The notes under the pieces: generated by a model
Seen by the model: only the letters and a program-made list of their open reading frames with translations
Databases searched by the model: none
Told to the model about the DNA's origin: nothing
Program-made: the position numbers and the translations under genes
NCBI GenBank assembly: GCA_037176885.1
Contig: JAWWNJ010000041.1
Span: forward strand, 868,001-932,000
Direction: 5' to 3'
DNA length: 64,000 nucleotides
Source of the DNA: Favolaschia claudopus
Lineage: Eukaryota > Basidiomycota > Agaricomycetes > Agaricales > Mycenaceae
In this document: positions 41,301-54,537 of the stretch, one piece after another
How the letters are laid out: every line of letters begins with the position of its first letter
Numbering within the stretch: position 1 is the first letter of the stretch

Positions 41301-42793
41301 AAAGTTAGGGCGAACTCGAACATCGTCGGGTCAAGCGCTTCTACGCCCGAACCAACAAGAATACAGCGGTTCGCCAGATGACTGTCCTCGAACGACGCGA
41401 GCAGCTCGGATCGCCCGCACACTCGGCAAAATACTCCCACCTCCCTCTCCGCCGCCTGTCACTTCCACTAAACCGCGCAAGAAGAAAGCTCGTAAAGCTC
41501 TCCTCTCGCTTGACTTCGCCGACAGCGAGTCTCTCCCATACACCTCGCCGGAGCAGCACCACCATATATCACACTCCCGCAATTTCTATCTCAATATACC
41601 GCACTTCCTTTCCGAAAACCGTCGTGATCCTGCGACACAAGTGAGTTAATGTTTTTCATTCATTCTGTTGCGTGTTATTGAGTGCGTTTCATTGGCAGAA
41701 CTTTCTCCCCAAGCTCAAAGACCATGTTCTTAGCCGACTTGTATACCCAGACGAATCCGGCGACGAGCAGTTCCCAGCTGAAGATCACCGCTCGTTGCTC
41801 ATCTCAAGCGACCGCCTATACCGTCATAAGGTGTTTCGTGTCAACTATACCACCTACGACGTCCGCCAAGGTCAAGACTCTATGAACCCTCGCCGGCAAG
41901 CCGACATCATGACGCTTGCCCCCGAGGGTGATACCTCCCACCCATTCTCATACTGTCGCATCATCGGGATCTTTCATGTCGATGTCGTCCGCAATGTTCC
42001 CGGCGCAAGCAAGGTCCCGACCACTGTTGAGGTGCTCTGGGTACGCCGCTTCCGGCGAGACACTTCGTACCGCGCTGGCTTCAAGGCGAAGCGCCTCCAC
42101 CGCCTCCAATTTCTTCCTGGCGACGATCCGATGGCGTTCGGATTTGTGAATCCAGACGAGGTGATACGTGGCGCGCACCTGATCCCAGCATTCGCCCATG
42201 GGCGAACCAATGATTTGCTTCACCGTCTACCATCCGAAAACGACGACGACGACGAGGATTGGGAGTGGGAGGCTGTAGAGGAGGAGGAGGAGGACCTGCA
42301 ATGGCGCTCACTCGCGCTCGCAAACGAGGAGACACACAAAGACGGTGAATGGCGCTTTCATTATGTTAATTTGTACGTTTTTCTTCATTCATTCATTCAT
42401 TCTGTTCTATTTAATTGAATCCCCTGTAGCTTCGTAGATCGTGACATGCTCATGCGATACGTGGGGGGTGGTATTGGGCATTACAAGGTTGAGGTAGAAG
42501 ATGAGCAGGAGTTGCCTGAGCATGAGAGGGGGGAGAATGAGGAAGACCCGATGGACGACGACGAGCCCGAGCCGTCAGCGTCATCGAATGACGCTGAGGA
42601 CAACTCACAGGCGCGCAAGGACCGTGATGACGACTCAGAAGTCGACAGCGCTGAGGCGTCATCGGACTCGGATTCGGAGGACGGAAGCGCCAACGAAGAT
42701 GGAGCCGACGGCGAGGACGATGAGGATTTTGGCCCAGAGGATGGTGAGGGGTTTGTTGACGAGGAGGACGCAGAGGGATATGCACCTCTGTAA
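38343..42793 (+). pseudogene. Plavaka-type (CACTA-related) transposase with an apparent frameshift
   Basis: About ten exons. An N-terminal C2H2-like finger (CPFSSDTKQGLGYHTARC) is followed by an acidic/Pro-rich linker. The conserved Plavaka region comes next: NPYFPFPSSTAYGITNWMW, PLSEVIRSAILNGISRRFHF, LALMWWSDSTHLASFG, LWPLYLLFGNQSK, the Cys motif GACPCPRCKISK, FGFNFYKMFAPDFLHEFE, then GELEHRRVKRFYARTNK. The C-terminal segment (ADIMTLAPEGD..HPFSYCRIIGIFHVDVV) ends in an acidic tail. Around 41395-41412 the conserved reading continues in another frame (from MTVLERREQ to RIARTLGKIL) with no intron borders, so one indel probably disables it, unless it is a sequencing error. The protein would cut and paste DNA. 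Confidence 0.8.
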
Positions 42794-42955
42794 TTGATTT
42801 TTCATTGACCTTGCATTTTTACGGACTTGTACTGAGATTGAATCATATTCATTTTGTTTTAATTACAAGCAGTTAGAATGGATTGGCTGGATTGTGCAAG
42901 GTGGGCATCCTTGCGCCGTCTTTCCCTACGCTCGCCAGCATTGCGAGCCATTGGG

Positions 42956-43632
42956 AATGGCTTCGCCATCATGCCGAGCACATCCCAACCAATCAGCTGC
43001 CTGCCAACGTTCGCCGGCCATCACAAGGATCTTCCGCTTTTGGTGATGTCTGAGCGCGTTGCTGGAAATTGACAATCGATGCGCGCAGTTACTTGTGGCC
43101 GACCGTAGATTTTCACGAAGTGTCTGAGCAAACGTGCAACAAGATCTTCTCTCTTCTCGGCGAGGCTCCCTTCTCTCTCCTCAATGAGGAGCCTCGCCAC
43201 CATAGGGATGTTACCAAGACCCCTCGACGCGAACGAGTTTTGCGGCAACTCAACGAAGTCATGATGGCGCGCATCTACCTCCCGATAAAGCGTGCTGTTG
43301 ATTCCCAGCGTCTCGAAGAGGCGCTGGAAAAGGATGTTCTGGTTATCGTGGACTTCCTGCAAGCCGCCCGCCGTCGTAAAGAACTTGTGTTTCCTTTGCC
43401 CCACGCGGAGCACGAAATTTTGAGCAGCGCAGCCGGGATCAGGGCAGCTCTGCTAAAGGTCGAGGACATGCTGCGTCTCAACAGCAATCTACCGGGTTCA
43501 GTCACAGAATCGGACTCGCAGCCGGGATGGAATCCCTTTCCGCGCATGTCGGCACTCGTAATCCCCCGCACTTCCGACAACGAGGAGGACCCCGATAAGA
43601 CTTTGGTGGGCATCAAGGTCGAGCCTATGTAG
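42956..43632 (+). CDS. Small unknown gene downstream of Plavaka
   Basis: The main exon (to 43632) encodes a helical protein: SEQTCNKIFSLLGEAPFSLL, MMARIYLPIKRAVDSQRLEEA, DMLRLNSNLPG and an acidic end (NEEDPDKTLVGIKVEPM). A first exon from an ATG at 42956, joined over 43041-43085, keeps the frame; starting within the main exon at 43069 is the alternative. It lies between the transposase and the putative subterminal repeats, so it may travel with the element. No family recognised. Confidence 0.4.
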
Positions 43633-43969
43633 CTCAGTTATGAAAGGCAATTATATATATTTACTATCTATGCTTGTAGTGTCTTTGTATTCGTTTTATC
43701 CTATCATAGGTTGATATAATTTTGGCAAGCAACCGCATGAATATCATCCTAGCTTAGGTTGAATTGTACTGGATAAAATGCAACCTACAAAATAGGTTGA
43801 AAAAAATCAACCTAAGATCACCCGTTGATAGGTTAGTCGACAAGATTCAACCTAGACTAGGATGGAAAGTGTCCTAATCTGCCTCCATAGTGCAAGCCTC
43901 CAAGTCCCCATTAGTTAGAGGATAAGTATACATCAAACGTTACAAATATCGTTAGAGTCGTTCAGTACA
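43633..43969. other. Gap holding the AGGTTG array
   Basis: Apart from the motif array there is AT-rich sequence and the 3' region of the minus-strand membrane-protein gene. Confidence 0.4.
43705..43862. repeat. Array of AGGTTG/CAACCT motifs, possible transposon subterminal repeats
   Basis: Seven copies of the core TAGGTTGA or its reverse complement in about 160 bp (near 43707, 43755, 43781, 43793, 43808, 43830, 43849), including a palindromic pair. Such clusters near the ends of CACTA-type elements bind transposase. A TAGTG at about 43892 would fit a CACTA terminus. No matching left end was found. Confidence 0.5.
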
Positions 43970-46900
43970 TCAGGTAGGATCCAAAGGGTAATGGTATATC
44001 TTCCTCAACATCTGCCAGACCTTCTCCGCGCCCCAAAGAACTCTATCTATTGCCTGGTCAACGTCTATTTCAGGCCAACGCAGGTTCGGCCAGTAAAAAC
44101 TCGGAGGTCTGTAGAGGGACACCGAGGACGATGGTTCCGACTTCACAGTTGGAATAGCCCTGGGTGTCTCCTCAGGAGAAGGCGGTGGTGGCGCAGACTC
44201 CAGCACCTCAGATGCGCTCGCACTACTCGTCAGACTTGGTTGCGGAGACCAAGATGATGATTCCAAATCAGACGAGTCCGACTTTGGATCATTAAACCAT
44301 TGCCAACGGCCTGTCTGGTAAGCGGTCGACGTGAAGGTGATAGGCTCCGGTGGTACTGTCCAGCTTGGTGCGTCGACAGCTAGAGGATACCCGGCGAGCG
44401 AGTTGGAGAGTTCAGCCACGGCCGAGTTCAATCGAACGAGGTAGACGGATCCGAGAATGAGGATTGCCCAGGATATGAGCAGCACTGTTAAAGGACCAAG
44501 GCCATTCGGTGTCGGCGAGAATGGGTATATGCTGGAATGGCTTCGGCGGTCCAGTCGGATATCCAGAGAAATGTCGGGGTAGAAAAAGGGATGCATCGAA
44601 TATTGCAGTAAACGTCGTCCAGACTGAACATACTGGTGATGGGCGAAAGTAGACCGCAACGATGATATTTCCAGACCTGTGAACAATGAGAACGCAGACT
44701 CGTCAGACAAGTGGAAGCAAGCTTACCTGGTATTCCATCAATATTAACTTCCAACCTCCCGACCGGTAAACAGAACGAGGGCAAGTACACATCAAATTGT
44801 GTCTTATCGTTTGCCTTCCTTTTGCCCTTCTTATCGTCAGCTGGTCCGTCATCCACGTTCTTCACGACATAGTCCACCACAACACGCCCCCCACCAGCAG
44901 ACCCAACCCGCAACTTCACCCAACTCATCCATTCCTGCCCGCTAATCTGCTCAAACGGCAGACCAACACCAGGTTCTTCCCGTTTGACAGTAGCCGTAGT
45001 CTCATACAGCACGGGAACATCGTCCACGCTCACACTCACAATATCCACTTTAGGTGGCCCAGCGCTGCTCTGAGCTGTTGCGCTTGACCCACCGGCACCG
45101 CCATCACCGTGTTTGGCCAGTCCGAATTCGAGCCAGTCAGACTCCGCATCCACCGGTGCGGAAAGCACAACACGCACGGCGTACGCCTCTGGCAACGTCG
45201 TTAATCGACTCCTCAAACTGTCCGGCATGACAATGAGCGGTGTAACAGTGGCTACAACGCTCGGAATCATCAATACGCCATCCCGCTTAGGTCGCGCCGG
45301 CATCATTCCCAAGACCGACATCGCGCGCATCGGTGCAGACGCAGACGTGTTTGACGGAATACGATCTCGCGATGTTGCCCCGCTGTTAGGCGTTCTTGGC
45401 CGGCTGGGCAGCTTGCCATTCGCCAGCACTGCAACCCCATTGACCGAGGTTGAAGACGAAGTAAAAACAACCGCAGGTTTCACAGCAACTCGTGCGCGCT
45501 CCACGCACTTGGTATACTCTCCGCGTTGTAGAATGGTTTTAGTTGGCGGGGACGCCCTCGGGTTTTCGGCGTCGCGGTTGTGGGTCCCTGGATGAGTCAC
45601 CTCTACGGTGCAAGGGAGCGCGTCAACCGCCGTGGTGTCGTTTCGGACGACGACAGCGACGGTCTCGTTGTCTGCCGCCAACACAGTGAAACGGGGAACG
45701 ACGATCGATTCGGGGTCAATCGAAGCGGCCAGACCCGGAGTGTTGTCAGCGTCGTACTCGCCACGAACCGGGGAGGAAGCGCGGGACGTCGAAGTGTTGG
45801 ATGTCAGGCGGGGTCGTGGCGTGATGAGTACTGTGCCCGATATCCAAAACGGAAAACTGTTTTTGGAGGTGGGGAGGGTGAGCTCGTTCATGTTAACATG
45901 AATAGTTATGGCGGAACCGGGCGGTCGCGATGCGGAGTCTATCGAGGGTGTAGACGAAGGGAGGAGGGAACCCACAGATGATTCCATCGAGGTAGTTTGT
46001 GATGCAGAGACTGATGAGGACGGAGCTGCGCCCTCGAAAGAGTACTCAGGAACATTGGGAACAGGGAGAGGTCCTCGGAGCAGAGAGGATGTGGATGAGG
46101 CCGAGCTTTGGCGTGATAAATTTCGCTCCGCCGAAAGAAAGAATTGTGGTCCCCCATTAGAATAGTTGGATTCCAGCGAATCGTGCCGAGATGGGCCTTC
46201 GAGTTTTGGGGAGGTTCCTCGGTCAAAGCCCATATATCCAGCACCACCTCCTACCTCCCAGTCTTGAAGTTGCCCGGGCACCCATGTTATATCAGACCCT
46301 TTAGCTTCAAGACTCACATCCATGCCAAGCATTGTCGCAACTCCTGAATACCATACGCCCTTGCACACGCCTTTGTAGTCAACTTTCACCACAATTCCTT
46401 CCCGCTGGTGATCTGGATCCCACATCTTGCCAAGCACCGCGCACGTCATGTCTCCTTTGACATCCTTCACACCAACGCGTCGTCGCCCGTCTCCACCGGC
46501 CACGACCTTGATTGGCTTTGCCCAACGCACACGGATGCGCTCAGCACTTGGGAAAGATCCTTGGATGCCGCACCCGTCAGAGAACCCCGTCATTGACGAG
46601 TCACTCGACTCATCATCAGCAATGTTTCCATACGAGTACGTGCCAGAGCGAGACTGTCGCGAAGAGGCTGCGCGTGTAACGTGCGGGTCTGAAGTGAGGT
46701 CCCATGAGCCCGCATCTTCGTCGGCCGAGGAGAGCGAGGCGAGCGACGAGGAAGCCGAAGGCGGGAAGATACGTAGTCGAATGTTATTGTGAAGACATCG
46801 CGGAATTGGTATGGAGACCTTTCGCGCGAGTCAGTAAGCGCGGAGTGGGATGAGAGGGCTTGACGAACCAAATATGGAGAACGCGGTGGGCGAGAGGCAT

Positions 46901-47855
46901 ACGGGACAAACATGTCTATGGCAGCCATGAACTGCACGGTGTTGCGTTCAATGACGGAGGAGCGCCGGAGACTGGAGGAAGAGCGGGAGGAGTATGTATC
47001 AGAGTCTTGGTATCGCGCAGGGAATACTTTCGGGAGGATGTATGAGATATGGTAGTTGCTGATGAGGATGTGGCCAGTGTATTTCGAGTCTACAGGGGGC
47101 GTAGCACTTCTATTGGCGGAGGATCCATTGGACTTTGAGGATCGAACTGACGCGACGACAGAGTCGTTTACGGCCGGTGGTGAGAGCCCGAAAGCGGCAT
47201 GGTAAGACTCGGATGAGCGACTGGGAACTGTTCAAGGATGAGGGGCAGAATGGAAGTCATTGCGTTCACAACTCACGATTGAGCGCCCGTGCCGCGTAGT
47301 GGAGAAGAGGACACAAGTCGGAGGAAAAGTCATAGGGAACAGAATTATTGTCCAATGGGTGAACTTGTGAAGACAAAATTTTGACATTCTCCTCTTCGTA
47401 CCAGTCAAGACAGACCGAGAAAATATTTTGTCACAGACTCACCTGGAAACAACGCAATAGTCGACCCGGGAGTAATGCTGTCCAAAGGTAAGGCGATCTG
47501 CCACCGAGAAATTGAGCAAGAGCCCAGAAACAGAACGCCTGCCACGCACCTTGAGATACATCTTAATACCAGCACCGTCCTCGCCCTTTTTAGCCTTTCC
47601 TTCAATTGCCACGCGGGTCACCACTGTGGATTGTACGGTTACCATTCAATTCAACTCAAAACCTGTAGATTGGACGTCACCATTCAATTTCTGAGTTTGC
47701 GAAGCTGCAGTGACTGTTGGGGTGTACGCAGTTCCAGACGACGGGGTATCAAAAACGGCAGAGAGTCTGGGACGAAGGGGTGTCGTGGTCGAAGTACCAT
47801 TATTTGTTGGAGGACTGTTAGGTCTACTGTGCCGCTGGGACGTTGGAATAGGCAT
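43970..47855 (-). CDS. Conserved fungal membrane protein of unknown function
   Basis: The gene begins MPIPTSQRHSRPNSPP at 47855. A splice over about 47620-47680 leads to VVTRVAIEGKAKKGEDGAG, then IALPLDSITPGSTIALFPG, VHPLDNNSVPYDFSSDLCPLLHYAARALN and KYTGHILISNYHISYILPKVFPAR. The long exon 44758-46593 encodes a probable beta-rich region with ITIHVNMNELTLPTSKNSFPFWISGTVLI and VVVDYVVKNVDD. The last exon (43970 to about 44678) has one clear membrane segment (LTVLLISWAILILGSVYLVRL), then a low-complexity cytosolic tail. About eight exons and some 1,100 residues. The layout suits a single-pass membrane protein with a large soluble part. The family is conserved in fungi as far as I recall, but unnamed. 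Confidence 0.68.
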
Positions 47856-49731
47856 AAATCGAGAATCGACGCGTCGGGCGCGTCAGACAGCGAGCAAAGT
47901 ACAGGGGAACGTAAGAAGCGTAGAGAGTCGCGTTCGGCGGTATACTGGGGACGGTAAAAGTACAAATTCAAGAACGATAGCTTTTTGTTTCCGCAAGATG
48001 GCAATTCGTCACACGGTCACGTCGACCCAACTTGGCAACGCAACGCCGACCTTCCCAAAATGGTTTCTACGCGTCGAGGAGCGTTCCATAGCCTCAAACA
48101 ACGGATCTACGTGTCTATAAACCGGAATCCATAGCCACAAAGCCTCAGGTTTGTTTGCTGAGTTTCCTCAGTCTTTTCAAGGGAATAGCGAACGGATATA
48201 TGCCTGAGTGGCACTGGCCAAAAAATGGGTATATGTGCATTGCGAGCATACGAAACCGAATAAGCAAAGAGTATATGGGATATGCTATGAGATGAAGTAA
48301 GAATGGGTATACAGAAGCGAGCAAACAACTTGAAGCAAAAAAGCAGGGGGATATGGAGGTATATGTTGGCAGAAGTTTACAAAGCAAGGAGGGAGCATTG
48401 CCGAAGCCGCGGCCCGCAAGCCATGGCATTCAACGGACGAGCCGTCCATGTGCGATGCACCTAGGACATCATGGCGCGAGCGATTCTTCCAAAAAGCGCC
48501 GACCAGCTAGCGGCGCCAGGGAGGGAAAACGAAGCCAAACGATACGATCAACATGGCCCGCGGGGCAAGGGCGGAAGCTGAATGAGAATGAGAGCCAGAA
48601 GATCGTCGAAAAATGCCACACATAAGTGCCAGATAACAGACATTGGTAAGCGAATAGTCGGCAACCTTGGGGAGGTGGCGACCAGCGACAAGAAAAGGGA
48701 ACTACGGAGTCATCAGAAAACCAGCCAACATGGAACAGATTGCTCAAGAAAAAAACGAGCGGACGTCGACGGAGCAAGGCGAGAAAGTTGAACTGTAGAC
48801 ACGCGCGTCCGAATCATAAGTCGCGTCAATCTACTTCAATCTAGCCACAGTGGAATATAATTTTTTCTTCGTCGAATCACCGGTGCCAGATCCCTGAGGA
48901 GTTGCTTCCGCTTTCAATCAGTCATTGAGGGAGTGGATCAATGAAAGGCAAAGCTGCATTGTGAAGGGCGGTCGAGCGGCAGCACCGATGTCTAACGATG
49001 TCCAACTTGGATGTTGACTATCTACGTGAGATTTTGCCCAATTTTGGCCAACCATCGAACACTTAAGATGTGGAGATCGGAACAGCAGGAAACTTGTCGA
49101 ATTCACAATAATGAAGGTGTCGACGGAGATACGCGTCGCGGTATACGAACTTCAAGTTGGTGATTTGGAGCAGCAACGACCGCGACCGGGGAGACCACCT
49201 GAGATCCTGTGCAGTCCCTGAGTAACATGCTTGAACCAAAGCCGGAGTCGAGTCGCAAGATAATCGCGTGGATTCTGTTGTTGAAGCCCCTGGTCTTATG
49301 GGTTGCACGACGAAGATGGAAACCAAGAGTTGAGATCCTCGTTCGGCCTGTTGATCGGCGATTCGGCACATCAACACTCTTTGCCTCTTTCACCCTCGCT
49401 CGCTGCCGGGATGAGCAGGCCCGATGTTTGAGCACCATCGACGGCCAGGATAATACTAACTCTGGGAAGACTGTGTCTCGTACTATCAAGATCCAGGGTC
49501 TGTTAACCGCTGGAATGCTGAAAATGAACTGAGTCCTGAACTCTGATATTTCTGATCTCCTACCGCCGTTCTCATGCTTGTGCCTTCCATGCCCTCATAT
49601 CTTGCCGCCCATGAGTCGATCCTACTGTGTGCTTCGCTAAGATTTCACTTATCAACCATCGACCCGAGCAATTTTTTGCGCAACAGTAAGGTTTCCAACC
49701 TCCCTCCCGGTCGTCTGCCCCCTCAGACTCG
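47856..49731. other. Intergenic, no gene supported
   Basis: Short frames only, on both strands, without conserved motifs or consistent splice borders. Probably promoter regions of the divergent flanking genes plus non-coding DNA. Confidence 0.4.
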
Positions 49732-51945
49732 ATGTCGGCCGCCTCGTCGATGTTAAAATACCCCTTGAGCACCGACAAGGCTTTGCCCGATGCTCCAGAC
49801 ATACTCACGCCTCTGCGGAAACATCAATCCTCTCCATTCTTCAATAGGTCCCAGTCTCCGTTCTTCGACCGGTCGCGCTGGAATGCGAGAAGAGAGCTCA
49901 CTTTCAAACAGCCCAAGCCCGCTCCGTCTGAGGGTAGACTTCGATGGATTTTCCCCTTGCCTGCTCTCGTTATAGCACTCTTAATGTTTGCAATGGCAAC
50001 TGTTTTGCTGCTATACCTCGTAACAATGCGCCGAGTCCGCAATTCTGGAATATCGGAAGCCATAGTGGTTTCTGAAATAGCTACCAACACGCTGGTCGGA
50101 CTGACTATCTCCACTGTCTCTGTGCGTCGAAGGGTTTCCGTGTTTCATTGAGGACTCACAATATATTCCAACAGACACATTTAGTTTCCATCAGTGTCCC
50201 TTTTCTCATTTATGTTGCAGCATACTGTGTGGCAGGAACTTGGCTCAGCGAACAAGAGTTTCCAAGGCAGTCACGTCCCGCCCAACCTACACCTCTCCAG
50301 TAAGTCGCAATCTCTGCATACAACATAACTCCCCACTCAAGGATTATTTCAAGGTATGCACACATGGTCAAGATGCTCTCATCCCCGAACATCGCGTCTA
50401 TTTTTCAAGCAGCGAGGCACTCTAGACAGTGGCGGCAGACTGTCCGATTCCCTCGTGCCTTCCACCTCACGCTCATGCTGACAGTACTCATCTTTGGGCT
50501 CTCTTACTCACTGATGTACGTCCTCAAAGGCGACTCTAAATTCATCTCTTACCGTTACCGCCCAGACTTGCTGATATATGGCTCCACGGCGCATCATCCA
50601 TTGTACAACTGACTGTTACGAGCAACGACATAATCTCTCCAATCCGCCTTGCATTCAACGAGTCGGTTTGTACTACCTCGAATGCCTGCCTCAACAACAC
50701 TCGGGGTTGGGCATCCGACGCGCCATGGGTAATTCAAACAGGACTCGCTATCGCAGCCAACGACTCGACTGCCCCCTTTTCCATCGTCAATCTCGACAAT
50801 GCGTCAGGAGTAGCAGCTGTTGCTCCCTCATTGCAGGACCCCTCGCTCATCTACGAAACACCCTCTTTCGGAGTGCGAGCCCAGTGTGCCAGTTTGACAC
50901 CGAATTGCACTACGGCGTCGCACACGCAATGTCCCGGATACCCGCTTGCCGCTGGATTTCCTTTGGCCATTGGAGGGAATACATCCGCTAGTAGCGCTCC
51001 TTCGTCCTCCGCCAGCGCCCACTCATCCGTACCGAGTGCTATCCCAGCCGCGCTACCTGTCACGTCGGTTCTAGCTATCACCGAGCCCGCAGCAAACCCA
51101 CAGAGCGTGCGCGTGCAGCTATATTGGAGCAACTCGAGTGGGAATGTCCCCGTCAGTCCAGCAAGCCCTGCAGCGATCCAAACGAACGGCGGCGTCGCTG
51201 CTTGGGCTTCGTGTAATCTAACGTACTATAACCTGGCGCTCAGGCACGACGGCGAAGGAAATTATAGCGATATCGGCAACGACGGTCCTGTGCTTGCCAC
51301 CCCAAATTTCGCGGCAATTATGCAAGGCGGCCTTCTGTCACAGGCGGGGAATCTTCAGCTGCTAGCCAATCTCCAGGTTTTTGACTTGCTTTCTCAAGTT
51401 ATACGTCTCTAATATCCAGCAAGGGCACCATGCTGTCCCAACCGGAGGTCTCCACTGCGCTCTCAGCAATGGACAAGGAAATGGCGCATCTCACATTGGC
51501 GCTCTTTGCTGGGACTCTGCAGAGGTCCACAGAAGATACTCAGGCCAGCTCTCACCATCCGGAACTCTTCGGCAAATACCCGCTTGCGCCCGTCATCGTA
51601 TATATCTTCCTCCTTTACGCATACGCCTTCACCGCAGGCGGGATATACGTCTGGGCCGCCCGCCTGCGCTCAAGGCTTTTCCGAACGCCAGGATTTAGGA
51701 CCACGAGTGCAGTGCGACTCGCACAAATGCGCCTTACGGATCCGCTCGCAATTGTAGCAGCCCTGTACCCTTCGTTCCCTGACGTCAACGAGTCAGACGA
51801 CGCGAGGGATTTATTCGTCGAGGATAGTACGACCCCGCGACTCACGGTTGGTATGAATGGAGAGGGCTTCACGTCGCCCGCTTCGCCATTCACGCGGCCC
51901 GTTTTTGGAGTGCATAAACGCATGGTTGGATCGTCGGTGAAATAG
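49732..51945 (+). CDS. Multipass membrane protein of unknown function
   Basis: Starts MSAASSMLKYPLSTDK. Membrane segments include FPLPALVIALLMFAMATVLL (exon 1), HLVSISVPFLIYVAAYCVAG (exon 2), AFHLTLMLTVLIFGLSYS and, near the end, APVIVYIFLLYAYAFTAGG. Between the third and last lies a large loop rich in Asn-X-Ser/Thr sites and paired cysteines (CTTSNACLN, CASLTPNCTT), suggesting an extracellular or luminal glycosylated domain. The C-terminal tail is cytosolic. A very short exon (DYFK) and a GTACGT intron (about 50515-50556) are needed to keep the frame. It resembles repeated agaricomycete membrane proteins without assigned function. Confidence 0.65.
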
Positions 51946-52947
51946 CATATGGAGGGATAGAGCGTTGGGTTTTGTAGAAGAACATTAACACTCGTTTGTA
52001 TTTTCGCACTCACTGAACTTTGTAGCTTTTCGTGTGGTTTTCATCTGTGATTCACAACGTCCGTTTTCATCGTTGGGCAGCCCGTCAACCCTCTATTATT
52101 TTGCAGCGAATGGCACTGGTTTAATATACATGGCCAGCCGTGTACGGGCATTGAGTCGACTAGATAGCCAGGTAGTGCAAGTGGTCTATTTCCCTTCTGT
52201 TCCGGGAAGCTGAGAGATAATTCGCGTTCCGGGTATGCGAGCAGGGTTGAACGACCGATCACAGTCCGCGTATGCGATCCCGGCGCCGAAACCAGTAGAG
52301 AGTGCGATTGGCCATGTGCGGCCTAGAGCGAATGAGTTACTTGGTGTCTCGCGAGCAGGGTGGACAGACACGAACGTCGGAATAATACAACAGATAGAAC
52401 GACGCCAGCGCTGAAGCCTACACCACTGCAAGTTCGGAATCATGTCAGATGTACCGTCGTCGTGTTGAAATAACGCAAGAAGCATACGCCTTCACCAAGA
52501 AATCGGCCACTGATACAACCGGGTCAGTTAGGAATCGTAAACGAATGGATGCTTGAACCACGCACAACAGCGGTCATACTGCATAGGAAAATAGGGCTCA
52601 GATAGAGAGTTATTGAAGGTTCCTGCACCGTACCTTTTGACCGAGAAGGTCTTCGCTGGACGGAGGTTTGGGCGTCGACATGACGGCTTGAAGAAGCAGG
52701 TGTTTTGTTCCAATGTTTGACGCTCAGGTTAGGGTCAAGAATTTTAGTCAATAATCTTGTTTCTTTCCTTCACCAGTAAACTGCGTGTCTTCCAGGTATT
52801 AGCGACTAATGGACCTGCTGGATGCCTACCGCTCTGTCTACTCCGGATCCGACGTCTGGGCGCTCTTGGGTTACTTTCGCTCTAATGGAGCCAAAATGTG
52901 ACCGATATGACAACATCTTGGCTTCAAGTTGACCGCATACCCTCACC
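51946..52947. other. Intergenic, no gene supported
   Basis: Minus-strand frames at 52041-52751 are short and unlinked. Nothing conserved recognised. Confidence 0.4.
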
Positions 52948-54338
52948 ATGGATTCGTCAAGCCATCGCAAGAAGGAAGATAAGCCAGCAGAGCCAGCTCC
53001 TGTACCGCATGAATCTCTTCTGGACAAGGTTCTCGGACACTCTGAAGAGAAACAACTGACTACCGACCCGGCCTTGGCGCCTCTGTCCAAGCCGCATCCG
53101 AGCATTATCGATAGACTTACGGGACACGAGATACCCGCTCCTCCCCCACCTCCCGCTCTTCCTCAGGCGGCGAAGCACGATGGTATACTAGAGAAAATTG
53201 GCCTCGCACACGAGCATTCTGCTGTGCTCCCCCCACCCCCACCCCCACCATCCACGGGGATCTTGCACAAATTGGGGCTCGAACATGACGCCCCTCCGCC
53301 TCCTGCACCTCCCGTGCCCAAGCATGAGAGTGTTCTCGAGAAATTGGGATTGGAGCGGCATCCACCGCCTCCACCACCGGATACACCTCCGCCCCCTCCA
53401 AAGCGCGAAGGCCTTCTGGACAAATTGGGGCTACTGTCCCTCACACCTTCCGTAACTCCGCCTCCGCCGGTGTCCAATGCTCAGCCCGAAACCCTCCTCG
53501 AAAAGATCGGCTTCGAGCACAAGAGCCATCCCGTTCCGCCGCCTGCTCCTCCGAAGCACGAGGGTGTTCTCGAAAAAATCTCCACACCCCCAAAGCACGA
53601 GGGCATCCTCGAGAAACTGGGGCTCGAGCACCAATCCCCACCACCTCCGCCTTTACCCCCCAAACACCACGGACTCCTTGAGAAGATACGGCACGAACAA
53701 GAGGAGCCAGCACCCCCGCCCGAGACTAGCCTCCTCGATAACCTGCGAGCCGGCTGGAAAACCCCGCCTCCTCCCCCACCACACCATGAAACCCTCCTAG
53801 AGAAAATCGGGCTCACCGCGCCTCCTACACCGCCGCCGAAACCAGCTGGCCTCTTGAGTCATCTCTATAAAGACCCATCTCCCCCGCCCACAGAGCGTTT
53901 GACTGACAAGATCACTGCTCTCGGGCATGGCGTTTTGCCTGGCAGGGAACACCCGAAGCCGGAACGGGAACAGCACGGCTTGGTACATAAGCTGAGCGGG
54001 ATGCTGGGCAACGAGGGTGAGCGTAAAGAGGAGGGCGGTGTTTCCGGTTTAGTTGACAAGATAAGTGGTGCGCTTCAGCCGGAAGAGAAGAAACAAGGTA
54101 CAGTATTGGTTAACTTTCCCTTTCCTCTCATCGCACTCGCTCACTCTCACATCGCAGGGGTCCTCGAGCAAGGTACGTCTGAGCATGATGGTTCAGTCTC
54201 GTACTAATGTTCTCTGAAGCGGCTAGCTTTGTTCATGACCATGTCCCTCACGAGGAAACCACTTCCGAAAAGATAGCAGACGCCGTAAAACGCGAGTATG
54301 AGAAGCTAGAGACCAGCGTGGAGCATTTTTACAAATAA
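52948..54338 (+). CDS. Proline-rich tandem-repeat protein
   Basis: One long exon from the ATG at 52948, then two short introns (about 54097-54157 and 54171-54229) and a final exon to the stop at 54338. Splicing gives a longer, lysine-containing C-terminus (SEKIADAVKREYEKLE) than reading through. The body is about ten repeats of a unit of roughly 20-30 residues combining (G/V)(I/L)LEK(I/L)GLEH with a PPPPPP tract and KHE. Poly-Pro tracts suggest binding to SH3, WW or profilin-type partners. There is no signal peptide or membrane segment. No family recognised; a cytoplasmic scaffold is a guess. Tandem units may vary in number between strains. Confidence 0.65.
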
Positions 54339-54537
54339 GCATGCATATGGTGATTTGTTGATATCGTGTATTGTGCATGCGCTTGAGCTGCACTGCGATG
54401 GAGATGAGCGTCGACAGAAAGCCTTTCGGGCTTTCCGGTGTAATGTAATTGGGTCAGATACAATGAATCGATAGGAAAAGGTATTACATAGTACAGCAAG
54501 TAGGAAAGTGGATCATGGATCATCAATTGTCTAGTAT

